DNA of 5,958 bases from Clostridia bacterium. Its GTDB lineage: Bacteria > Bacillota > DSM-521 > Neomoorellales > SLTJ01. The stretch covers positions 1 through 5,958 of the forward strand of contig JACIYD010000107.1 of assembly GCA_014360105.1 (NCBI GenBank), given 5' to 3'. The stretch's first letter is position 1, and each line of letters starts with the position of its first letter. This document shows, piece by piece, positions 1-5,813 of the stretch. Position numbers and translations under genes: made by a program. The notes under the pieces are model-generated. The model was not told the DNA's origin. It did no database searches and saw nothing but the letters and a program-made list of their open reading frames with translations.

Positions 1-68
1 GCGGCGGCACAGAGGCGGCAGCCGGTGCAGAGGTCGGGCCGGGCGTACACCTGTTTCTGCCAGAGCAC
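1..68 (-). CDS. 4Fe-4S ferredoxin-type protein, N-terminal fragment (AorA-like electron-transfer subunit)
   Basis: Only the first 22 codons are inside the window; the gene continues past position 1. The proposed start is GTG at 68-66, giving VLWQKQVYARPDLCTGCRLC followed by Ala-Ala. Cysteines at residues 14, 17 and 20 form the CxxCxxC of a bacterial 4Fe-4S ferredoxin motif; the fourth cysteine would lie just outside the window. An AAGGGGG tract about 8 nt upstream is a plausible ribosome binding site. The frame is closed by TGA some 30 nt before the GTG, so the start cannot lie much further upstream. The gene follows the AOR catalytic subunit by 70 nt on the same strand. In AorABC-type complexes a small multi-cluster FeS subunit carries electrons between the tungsten subunit and the FAD subunit, and that is the inferred role. 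The full length and number of clusters cannot be seen, so an unrelated ferredoxin-domain protein remains possible. Confidence 0.8.
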   Translation of the reverse strand, partial: MLWQKQVYARPDLCTGCRLCAA

Positions 69-138
69 GGTACTTACCCCCTTCCACCAAAACGCCAAAC
101 GTCACATGCTGCTTTGCCGGGAGGCCGGCGCCTCTTCT

Positions 139-2103
139 TCAGCTTTTTCGCACGCCTCCCACGCCCCCTCTGGCCGCGGCTGGTGCGGCACAGGCCGCCC
201 GGAGCGTCGCCTGGTGGGGCGGAGCCACATCCGGGGTAAGCGCAAGCTGTCGCTCAAGTTCGGCGATACGCGTCGCCGGCAGGAGGCCCTCGGGAGTCCA
301 GCCCCGCAGGGCGTAATATTCGTCAAGCATGCGGCCAAAGGCTTCCCGTTCGATCCGGCTGCCCTTTGCCCGGCCTTGCGGCATCGGTTCGTCGAAGTAG
401 CGGCCCGGCAGGGTATCGTCCTTACGGTCAACACCCCGGAAACGGTGGTTGAGATAGCGTTCCAGGTCGACCACCCGCCGGCCGACCGCCACCAGTTCCT
501 CCTTGGTAAACTCAAGGCCGGTAGCTAGCTTGATCAGCTCCTGGAAATGATCGTATTTCAGATTGTGGGGACTGTTAAAGCCGTGGCAGACGAACTTGCA
601 CAGCCCGAGAGAATCGATGACGGCGTAAATGGTTTCGCTGAAGTGAACCACGACCGCCTTGGTGCGGTAGGAAGTGGGGTTAGGGTCCACGGGCTGGCCG
701 TAGATCTGGGCGGTCAAGTCGCCCGGCAAGTCCAGGATTTCCAGAGTCGGCCGGCTGCGCAGGTGGTCCGCCCCCCGGGAAGAGGTGGCAATCCCCAGGG
801 CGAAGGCCTTAAGATAGCGCACGTCGTGGGGATCGGACTGCGGCAGGCCCTTGACGGCGATGAGGAAGTCGGCCGTCTCCGGCCCGAAACGCTCCACCAG
901 CCGGCTCCCCTCGGCGAGCACCTCGCCGAAGCCGCGGCGATAGGCAATGTCCTCGATTAGTTGCCGGGTCATCTCGTAATCCCCGAAACGCAGTACGCGT
1001 CCGGCGGTCTCCTCGTTAAGGTATCCTTTTTCAAAGAGTTCGATGGCCCAGGCGAGGTAAGTGCCGGTGGAGGAAGCATCAAGCCCCAGGTCGTTTACCA
1101 GATTATTGAGGGCAATAACCTCCTGCGTTTGGGCAATGCCAAGGTTTGCTCCCAGCAGGACCTCGTTGGTGTATTCCGGACCCTCCCCGCCCAGCCGGTT
1201 GCGGTGGCGGCAGTGGACCACGCAGCCATAGCAACCCAGCATTTTTTCCACGTAGCGGTGAACCTCTTCTGCCTTGAGCGTGTCGAAAAAGACGTTTTGC
1301 TGGCTATTGTGGGTGCGGATGGCACCCAGGTAGTTGCTCACGTCGTAAAGCAGCGGCGTACCTACTCGGCCCAGTACCTGGATCACCCGGGAGCGCCTGA
1401 GGTAATCCCGCAGTTCCAGGTACTTGGCCAGCAGCCCCTCGGGATCGGCCGCGGGCAGCGCCCTCGTTCCTCGCGCCACGATGGCCTTCAGGTTCTTCGA
1501 CCCCCAGACGGCACCGGTGCCGCAGCGGCCGGCGGCGTTTTTCACGCCACTGCGGGTGGCGGCAAAGCGGACGAGCTTCTCGCCTGCCGGGCCGATGCAC
1601 TCGATTTCCACGTCCGGGCCCAAATCTTCGCGTAATTTGAGCTGCGTTTCGTTCGTGCGCAGTCCCCAGTAAGGTCGGGCATCCCGGACCTCGATGCGGC
1701 CGTCCTCCAGGTAGAGGTAGACGGGATGCGGCGCCCGGCCTGTGATAATCAAGCGCTCGAAGCCGGCGAAACGCATTTCCGGCCCGAAAAACCCGCCGAT
1801 GTTGCTGTCGCCGATGATGCCCGACTCGGGTGACTTGCAGGTAACGTTATGGCGGCCGCTGTTAGGCGCGAGCGTCCCCGTCAAGAGCCCCGTACCGATA
1901 ATAAGCACGTTCTGCGGCCCCAGGGGATCGGCCTGAGGGTCGGTAAGGAAGCGGGCCAGATAGTACATGTTAAGGCCGCGGCCGCCAAGATACAGACGGA
2001 CGATTTCTTCCGGCGCCTCGAACGTGGCTACCTTCCCGCTGGTCAGGTCGATAGCGGCGTTTAGGCATAGTTCTTGGCGTACCGGTGGGCGGTAATGCCG
2101 CAT
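139..2103 (-). CDS. Tungsten-dependent aldehyde:ferredoxin oxidoreductase family catalytic subunit (AorB-like)
   Basis: A 654-residue member of the AOR family; these enzymes oxidise aldehydes to carboxylic acids at a tungsten bis-pterin centre in the cytoplasm, and can run in reverse with low-potential electrons. The N-terminal domain shows GGRGLN (40-45), GRHNVTCKSP (83-92) and GRCGTGAVWGSKNLKAI (192-208), all family signatures. The 4Fe-4S ligands are C291, C294 and C298 (CYGCVVHC) plus C502 in DSLGLCK (497-503), which is also the second pterin-binding DxxGLC motif. The first pterin motif is the variant NDLGLDA (337-343). H447 in GADHLRS matches the conserved active-site histidine region. 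By comparison with Pyrococcus furiosus AOR recalled from memory, the position of active-site Glu313 holds Thr312, and the Glu of the dimer-bridging metal site is Ala331. The Ala/Gly-rich tail after about residue 630 makes it longer than the roughly 600 residues usual for the family. The start at 2103 is favoured over upstream in-frame starts because AAGGAGGTGG lies 8 nt before it and the family N-terminus aligns there. The substrate is not determined by sequence. Confidence 0.95.
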   Translation of the reverse strand: MRHYRPPVRQELCLNAAIDLTSGKVATFEAPEEIVRLYLGGRGLNMYYLARFLTDPQADPLGPQNVLIIGTGLLTGTLAPNSGRHNVTCKSPESGIIGDSNIGGFFGPEMRFAGFERLIITGRAPHPVYLYLEDGRIEVRDARPYWGLRTNETQLKLREDLGPDVEIECIGPAGEKLVRFAATRSGVKNAAGRCGTGAVWGSKNLKAIVARGTRALPAADPEGLLAKYLELRDYLRRSRVIQVLGRVGTPLLYDVSNYLGAIRTHNSQQNVFFDTLKAEEVHRYVEKMLGCYGCVVHCRHRNRLGGEGPEYTNEVLLGANLGIAQTQEVIALNNLVNDLGLDASSTGTYLAWAIELFEKGYLNEETAGRVLRFGDYEMTRQLIEDIAYRRGFGEVLAEGSRLVERFGPETADFLIAVKGLPQSDPHDVRYLKAFALGIATSSRGADHLRSRPTLEILDLPGDLTAQIYGQPVDPNPTSYRTKAVVVHFSETIYAVIDSLGLCKFVCHGFNSPHNLKYDHFQELIKLATGLEFTKEELVAVGRRVVDLERYLNHRFRGVDRKDDTLPGRYFDEPMPQGRAKGSRIEREAFGRMLDEYYALRGWTPEGLLPATRIAELERQLALTPDVAPPHQATLRAACAAPAAARGGVGGVRKS

Positions 2104-2104
2104 C

Positions 2105-3526
2105 TTAACCACCTCCTTCGGGCTGCGCTGCGGGCTGTGCCGTGCCGGCCGGCAGCGACCCATCCCACGGCCGCAGATCGTACTCCCTCTCGGTCCAACT
2201 GGCCTCGTTGAAGCGCTTTTCATAGCGTTCCGGCAGACTGTGGCTTTCCTTCCAAGCAAGCTTTTCGCCCTCAACGCTCATCTGACGCCTTGCTCTGACA
2301 AAGCGGTAGAAGGGGTGCTTTTCTTCCAGGATGGCATCCTTAATCAGGCCGACCGAAGCCTGCTCCTTAATGAGCGTCTGCAGGAGGCCGGCGTGTTCGA
2401 CATCGCCTACCAGGATCGCTCCCTTAAGGCGATCATCCCGGAAAACGAGTTTGCGATAGAGGCAAGCGTTCGGGTTTGCCCTGGTCTTGACCTGAAAACC
2501 CTCCTGGGCCGGATTGACGAGTCCCAGGGAGATGAAGGGTACGCGGCGGATCACCAGGCTCGTCATGGCAAGGGAACCTTCATATGGGGCCGCTTTACCC
2601 GCCATATTCAACCCGGCCAGCCAGCCCTGGCGGTAGGCGTTGGGCCAGTTGGCATTCACCGCCGGTCTTCCCTGGGTGACGTCGTAGGTTTCCGCGACAT
2701 CGCCGGCGGCATAGACGCTGCTCAGACTGGTCTGGAAGAACGAATTGACAAGGAGACCACGGTTGGTCTTCAGGGGAGCCTTGCGGACCAGGTCCAGGTT
2801 CGGCGCCACACCGGTCGCCTTGACCACCAGACGCGCCGGAAGGGTGCTGCCATCGTCGAGAATCACCGCAGTGGCGTGCCCGTTTCTCCCCTCAATGGCC
2901 TTGATTGCCCGGCCGCAGAGCACCTGGATGCCGTCCTGAGCGAGAAGCTCCTCGGCCAGGTGGGCCGCCGTGGCATCGAGGATGCGGCCCAGAAGGTGGG
3001 GCATGGCCTCGATGATGGTTACCCGTGCGCCGGCGCGGGCCAGGCCGTAGGCTGCCTGCACCCCGACCAGGCCCCCGCCCACCACCGCGGCGGGGAGATT
3101 CCGATGCCCTTCAAGCTCGCGCGCCAGCGCCTGCGCCTCGGCCAGCTTCCAGAACCCGTACACCCCTTCCAGCGCGGCTCCGGGGATCCGGGGAAAGGTG
3201 GTGACGGAGCCCGTGGCCAGCAGTAAGCGGTCGTAGGTGAGGACGCGGCCGTCATCAAGAGTTACCCCTTGCTCTTGCCAGTCGAGGTCCACTGCACGCC
3301 GGCCCAGCAAGGACTCGACGCGATAGCGCCGGTAAAAATCCGGCGGGCGGCAGGCCATCGCTTCCAAGCTGACTTCACCGGCTAGGTAGTGCGCCAGCAG
3401 CGGGCGGGAGAAGACCGGGCCTGGCTCGTCACCTACGACGGTGATCTCACCGCTCCGGTCCGCGCTCCTGATGCCCTCGATGGCGCCTACGGCCGCGGCG
3501 CCATGGCCGATGACGAGATACTTCAT
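2105..3526 (-). CDS. FAD/NAD(P)-dependent pyridine nucleotide oxidoreductase (AorC-like subunit)
   Basis: A 473-residue two-dinucleotide-fold flavoprotein. The FAD fold begins at residue 1 (MKYLVIGHGAAAVGA, a GxG variant of the ADP-binding loop), continues with LLLATGS (101-107), and closes with VYAAGDVAE (271-279), where D276 would contact the flavin ribityl chain. The NAD fold is inserted at 148-173: GGGLVG at 150-155 and an acidic E173 at the end of the second strand, which suggests NADH rather than NADPH. No CxxxxC redox pair is present near residues 40-46, where FSRPLL occurs instead, so it resembles NADH oxidase or rubredoxin-reductase-type enzymes rather than disulfide reductases. The C-terminal 50 residues are charged and then Pro/Ala/Gly-rich and may be an interaction tail. 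GGAGGAGGAGGGAG precedes the ATG at 3526. Because the AOR gene follows after 1 nt, the likely job is moving electrons between the tungsten enzyme and NAD+, as in AorABC; this role is inferred from context. Confidence 0.9.
   Translation of the reverse strand: MKYLVIGHGAAAVGAIEGIRSADRSGEITVVGDEPGPVFSRPLLAHYLAGEVSLEAMACRPPDFYRRYRVESLLGRRAVDLDWQEQGVTLDDGRVLTYDRLLLATGSVTTFPRIPGAALEGVYGFWKLAEAQALARELEGHRNLPAAVVGGGLVGVQAAYGLARAGARVTIIEAMPHLLGRILDATAAHLAEELLAQDGIQVLCGRAIKAIEGRNGHATAVILDDGSTLPARLVVKATGVAPNLDLVRKAPLKTNRGLLVNSFFQTSLSSVYAAGDVAETYDVTQGRPAVNANWPNAYRQGWLAGLNMAGKAAPYEGSLAMTSLVIRRVPFISLGLVNPAQEGFQVKTRANPNACLYRKLVFRDDRLKGAILVGDVEHAGLLQTLIKEQASVGLIKDAILEEKHPFYRFVRARRQMSVEGEKLAWKESHSLPERYEKRFNEASWTEREYDLRPWDGSLPAGTAQPAAQPEGGG
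2109..2118 (-). promoter_or_regulatory. Ribosome binding site of the AOR gene, embedded in the end of the FAD oxidoreductase gene
   Basis: AAGGAGGTGG on the minus strand, with GGAGG ending 8 nt before the ATG at 2103. The same bases encode the terminal Glu-Gly-Gly-Gly of the upstream protein, whose TAA (2107-2105) ends 1 nt before the ATG. This near-complete match to the anti-Shine-Dalgarno sequence fixes the AOR start and implies translational coupling between the two subunits. Confidence 0.88.
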
Positions 3527-3582
3527 ACGCTCCCTCCTCCTCCGGTAGGTATATACTCAGGGCTGGGGGGCGATCAGGCGAC

Positions 3583-3786
3583 TTAGCCAACCCGGGCTAG
3601 ACTTTCCTCCCCTTCCAGTACCGCCAAGGCTTCGTTCACGTTCAACTCGAGCATCCGCACGCTCGCCAGGATGCGCTCGGCATTGCGCACCACGGCGGGG
3701 ATTTCGGTGAGTTCCCTGAGCCTTATAGCGGCGGCGCGCAGGTTTTGGATGAGTGAAGCCGCTTCTTTGAGATTGGGGTCAGGCAT
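3583..3786 (-). CDS. Small helical protein of unknown function (67 residues)
   Basis: I do not recognise a family. The predicted protein begins MPDPNLKEAASLIQNLRAAA and is dominated by Ala, Leu, Glu and Arg in amphipathic spacing. It reads as two or three helices, roughly 5-26, 28-46 and 48-60, broken at the single internal proline (P30). It has no cysteine or histidine, so it is not a metal or FeS protein, and it has no signal peptide or membrane segment. The case for a real gene is positional: a GGGAGG site sits about 9 nt before the ATG at 3786, it lies between the CoA ligase (86 nt upstream) and the FAD subunit (56 nt downstream) on the same strand, and the open frame fills the gap between the two larger genes. 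A small helical partner, assembly factor or regulator of the neighbouring complex is possible, but nothing in the sequence selects among these. Confidence 0.7.
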   Translation of the reverse strand: MPDPNLKEAASLIQNLRAAAIRLRELTEIPAVVRNAERILASVRMLELNVNEALAVLEGEESLARVG

Positions 3787-3803
3787 TTCTTCTTCCTCCC
3801 TTT

Positions 3804-3836
3804 GGCCCGGTTAGGCCGGAGGTCTGGACCCGGGCC
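3804..3836 (-). other. GC-rich intergenic hairpin between the CoA ligase and the 67-residue gene
   Basis: GGCCCGG at 3804-3810 and CCGGGCC at 3830-3836 form a perfect 7-bp all-GC stem around a 19-nt loop. It occupies most of the 86-nt gap after the ligase stop (3875-3873) and lies immediately 5' of the ribosome binding site of the 67-residue gene in the transcript. No run of T follows on the minus strand, so it does not look like an intrinsic terminator. A role in mRNA processing, in differential stability of the two parts of the message, or in masking translation initiation is possible. A competing CCGG/CCGG pairing exists inside the loop region. Confidence 0.45.
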
Positions 3837-3872
3837 GGCTTGGTTAATGCAGCTCCCGAACCGGGATAAACG

Positions 3873-5213
3873 TTAAGCGTGCGGCCTCAGGTCTTTGAAG
3901 CGTTTGGCCTTTTGCTCGTAGCGGGGCAGGCTGCCCGGGGGATGAAACTCAAGCAGGTAGTTGAGGTTGGTCTTGAGCCTGAGCTGGCGCGCCAGTTCTT
4001 CCCTGACCCTTTCTTTTTGGGCCTCATAGGCGGGCAGGAGCTCCACTTTGAGGATGATTTCGTCCACCTCGCCTTTTTTGGTGACGACCAGTTCGTATTC
4101 GTCGCCCAGCTCGGGCAGGGCGCGCACCACTTCTTCCACGGCAAGGGGGCTAAAGAGCACGCCTTTGACCTTGGTGAGATGATCGGCCCGGCCTAAAACA
4201 CCTCCTTTGAGGACGGCAAAGGTGCGGCCGCAGGTGCACTGGTCTTCGGCCCACATGCCCAGGTCTTTGGTGTCAAAGCGGATACAGGGTTGGGCCTGGC
4301 GGTCAAAGGCGGTGAGGACGATTTTCCCCATTTTGCCGGGCTCTTCGATGGGAGCGTTGGTTTGGACATCCACCAGTTCCACCAAAAACATGGCTTCGTT
4401 GACGTGCACCCCGCCGGGGTGGTGGGTGCACTCGTAGGCCCAGCCGCCCACCTCGGTGGCGCCGACGTGGTCAAAGACTTCTGCACCCCAGGCCTCCCCA
4501 ATCCTCTTTTTGGTGCCTTCCACACTGGCCCCGGGCTCGCCGGCGCAGATGATCTTTTTAATGCCGAGTTCGCGGGCGGGAAAGCCGAGTTTCTTTTGGC
4601 AGGTTTCGGCCATGTTGAGCATGTAGGTGGGGGTGCCCATAAGAGCGGTGGCGCGTAGCTCCTTGATCTTCAAAAGCCTTTCTTCGGTGTTGAGAATGCC
4701 GCCCGCGACCACTTCGCAGCCCAGTTTTTCCGCGGCATAGTGGCCTGCCCAGAAGGCGACAAAGACGTTATAGCCAAAGGGCAAGAACACCCGGTCGGTG
4801 GGGCGAAAGCCCATGGCCCAGAGGATGTAGGACCAGCACTCGCTCCACCACTCCCAGTCCTGCCAGGTGTCGGGCTGGTAGACGGGTTGGCCCGTGGTGC
4901 CGCTGGTTTGGTGGTATTCGGTGACCTCTTCTAAGGGGACGCATAAGGCCTCACCGTAGGGCCACGGCTCCTTGGCCTGGGCCTGGCGGTAGTGCTCTTT
5001 GCTGATCATGGGCACCTTGGCGATGTCTTCCCAGCCCTTTAGCTCTTCGGGGTGAAAGCCCGCCTCCTCGTAGAGGCGGCGGTAGAGCTTTGAGCGCTCG
5101 TATCCCCAGCGCACCACTCTTTTGAGCTTGGCAAGCTGCAGTTCGCTTAGCTTTTCCCGCGGCATGGTTTCCAGAAGCGGGTTCCAGTAGGGGGTAGTTG
5201 GGATCATCCTCAT
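3873..5213 (-). CDS. Phenylacetate-CoA ligase family protein (AMP-forming acyl/aryl-CoA ligase)
   Basis: A 446-residue adenylate-forming enzyme of the PaaK family, typical length about 430-440. It would join a carboxylic acid to coenzyme A with ATP going to AMP and pyrophosphate in the cytoplasm. Visible motifs in order: N-terminal PaaK signature YWNPLLETMPRE (9-20); phosphate loop TSGTTGQP (103-110); aromatic/adenine motif GATEVGG (251-257); RFDTKDLG (312-319) with the ribose-binding Asp; CTCGRT (326-331) together with C262 and H270 in ECTHHPGGVH, probably the structural zinc site seen in this family; hinge region GRADHLTKVKG (341-351); and RYEQKAKRFKDLR (431-443) with the catalytic Lys, probably K435. 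AGGAGGG lies 4 nt before the ATG at 5213 and 10 nt before a second ATG at 5207, so MRMIP or MIP are both possible starts. It heads the cluster with the 67-residue gene and the AOR genes. Phenylacetate is a family-based guess; other aryl or short acids, or an F390-synthetase-like activity, cannot be excluded. Confidence 0.93.
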   Translation of the reverse strand: MRMIPTTPYWNPLLETMPREKLSELQLAKLKRVVRWGYERSKLYRRLYEEAGFHPEELKGWEDIAKVPMISKEHYRQAQAKEPWPYGEALCVPLEEVTEYHQTSGTTGQPVYQPDTWQDWEWWSECWSYILWAMGFRPTDRVFLPFGYNVFVAFWAGHYAAEKLGCEVVAGGILNTEERLLKIKELRATALMGTPTYMLNMAETCQKKLGFPARELGIKKIICAGEPGASVEGTKKRIGEAWGAEVFDHVGATEVGGWAYECTHHPGGVHVNEAMFLVELVDVQTNAPIEEPGKMGKIVLTAFDRQAQPCIRFDTKDLGMWAEDQCTCGRTFAVLKGGVLGRADHLTKVKGVLFSPLAVEEVVRALPELGDEYELVVTKKGEVDEIILKVELLPAYEAQKERVREELARQLRLKTNLNYLLEFHPPGSLPRYEQKAKRFKDLRPHA

Positions 5214-5665
5214 GTGCCCTCCTGTCGAAGAAGAATGCGGGTTGACGCGCCTGGGTTGCCGGATAAGCGACATAATTAGCACCACTAAGTAACTTTCAAA
5301 GAATGGAGTGATTCTGCCTTCTCGCCAGCGGCGACCAGGTTGGTTTTTTAATTGCCGCGCAGGCTCCAACAAAACGCCCAGATGGGAATAGCCAGAACAG
5401 GCCGGACAGGCCCTCTGCCGGGCAAGCCGTTCTCCGTTTGTTCTGCGGGCAGGTAATCTGGCGCGGCAGCCGGATCTCCCACAGGCGCCCCTTGGCGGAA
5501 GTTCGGCAGGGATCTACAGGCGCGATCGGCCGGCTACGCCTACCGCTCAGGCCTGGGTCCCGGTGCCCGAGCTTGCCCGAATAGTTGTGCTATTAGTAAG
5601 TTTGGGCTCTTGCGAGACTTTCGCCTGTAACGACCGCTGTCCCATTCTTCTGATCTGAACAGCTC
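5214..5665 (-). other. Long 5' leader of the ligase-AOR operon, candidate structured RNA
   Basis: About 450 nt separate the predicted transcription start (near 5665) from the ligase ATG, with no convincing gene. Six inverted-repeat stems follow one another with only 2-4 nt between them: 5612-5624 (4 bp, 5-nt loop); 5575-5607 (4 bp, enclosing AATAG/CTATT at 5580-5594); 5545-5572 (8 bp with one G-U); 5518-5541 (5 bp); 5473-5514 (GATC/GATC plus CC/GG past a 1-nt bulge, enclosing CGCC/GGCG at 5486-5497); and 5415-5469 (CTGCCG/CGGCAG). I could not match it to a T-box, cobalamin, SAM, TPP or molybdenum/tungsten cofactor riboswitch. No hairpin-plus-T-run terminator lies just before the ligase. Short GC stems arise by chance in such sequence, so a functional RNA is a hypothesis. 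The part from about 5372 to 5214 shows no further structure that I can support. Confidence 0.4.
5545..5572 (-). repeat. Strongest inverted repeat of the leader (8-bp stem, 12-nt loop)
   Basis: In the transcript GCUCGGGC pairs with GCCUGAGC, eight consecutive pairs with a single G-U, around a 12-nt loop. On the plus strand the arms are GCTCAGGC (5545-5552) and GCCCGAGC (5565-5572). The G-U pair makes the stem slightly better as RNA from the minus strand than as the plus-strand copy, where the same position is A-C. That asymmetry agrees with the direction of the predicted promoter. No T-run follows, so it is not a terminator. Confidence 0.55.
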
Positions 5666-5671
5666 GTTCTA

Positions 5672-5700
5672 ATTATACTCCCTTACCCTGCTGTTTTCAA
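5672..5700 (-). promoter_or_regulatory. Sigma-70/sigma-A-type promoter for the ligase-AOR operon
   Basis: Minus strand: TTGAAA (5700-5695) as the -35 element, a 17-nt spacer, and a perfect TATAAT (5677-5672) as the -10 element. One -35 mismatch to TTGACA with optimal spacing, in a locally AT-richer stretch of otherwise GC-rich DNA, makes this the best promoter in the window. Initiation is expected around 5665. It points at the ligase gene and lies about 150 bp after the stop of the upstream ligase paralog, so the operon probably has its own transcription start rather than depending only on read-through. Confidence 0.75.
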
Positions 5701-5733
5701 GATCTGAGGCCCATTTGTCCTAGAATTGTCCCT

Positions 5734-5749
5734 GTTCAGACCTCTGAAC
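5734..5749. promoter_or_regulatory. 16-bp palindrome upstream of the promoter, candidate operator
   Basis: GTTCAGACCTCTGAAC is two perfect 7-bp half-sites (GTTCAGA and TCTGAAC) around a 2-bp centre, typical of a dimeric helix-turn-helix regulator site. Its centre is about 76 bp upstream of the expected transcription start. A third TCTGAAC half-site occurs at 5654-5660, just downstream of that start, with the two centres about 84 bp apart, close to eight helical turns. One site upstream and one overlapping the initial transcribed region would suit repression by looping, or activation plus repression. No regulator gene is in the window, so the factor is unknown. Confidence 0.5.
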
Positions 5750-5770
5750 TTTTTAGTCATATGTTCTTAA

Positions 5771-5797
5771 AGACGAGGTACCGGTAATCTCGTGTCT
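5771..5797 (-). terminator. Weak hairpin after the upstream ligase gene, possible terminator
   Basis: In transcript orientation AGAC-AC-GAG pairs with CTC-GTCT, seven pairs with a 2-nt bulge, around an 11-nt loop, and is followed by TTAAG. It lies 50-76 nt past the stop of the upstream ligase paralog and before the operon promoter, where a terminator would be expected. The stem is modest and the T-run is only about three bases, so intrinsic termination is uncertain. Confidence 0.25.
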
Positions 5798-5813
5798 GGC
5801 CAACCGTAGATGC

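Noticed and set aside
2104..2274. In-frame upstream extension of the AOR gene by 57 codons
   Set aside because: It overlaps the FAD gene, has low-complexity Arg-rich content unlike the AOR N-terminus, and the strong ribosome binding site and family alignment both point to the ATG at 2103.
2240..3226. 328-codon open frame on the plus strand, and similar long plus-strand frames at 961-1635, 547-960 and 4290-4658
   Set aside because: They lie antisense to the FAD, AOR and ligase genes, show no recognisable domains, and are expected in GC-rich DNA opposite real genes.
3549..3556. GTATATAC in the gap before the FAD gene, considered as a -10 element
   Set aside because: There is no acceptable -35 hexamer at 16-18 nt upstream; the surrounding sequence is C-rich.
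5294..5299. TTGAAA on the minus strand about 80 bp before the ligase start, considered as a second promoter
   Set aside because: No sequence resembling TATAAT is found at the right spacing; the promoter at 5672-5700 is far better.
5334..5349. ACCA-GGT-TGGT followed by six T on the plus strand, considered as an intrinsic terminator
   Set aside because: The stem is only 4 bp with a 3-nt loop, and no plus-strand gene exists that would need it.
5214..5372. In-frame upstream extension of the ligase by 53 codons, including a short hydrophobic stretch that could suggest a membrane anchor
   Set aside because: PaaK-family proteins begin near the YWNP motif; the extension starts with TTG and has no ribosome binding site, whereas AGGAGGG sits before 5213.
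5547..5645. 32-codon open frame in the leader starting MGQRSLQAK, a possible leader peptide
   Set aside because: Only a weak AGAAG lies directly against the ATG, there is no run of regulatory codons, and it runs through the stem-loop region; not enough support for a gene.
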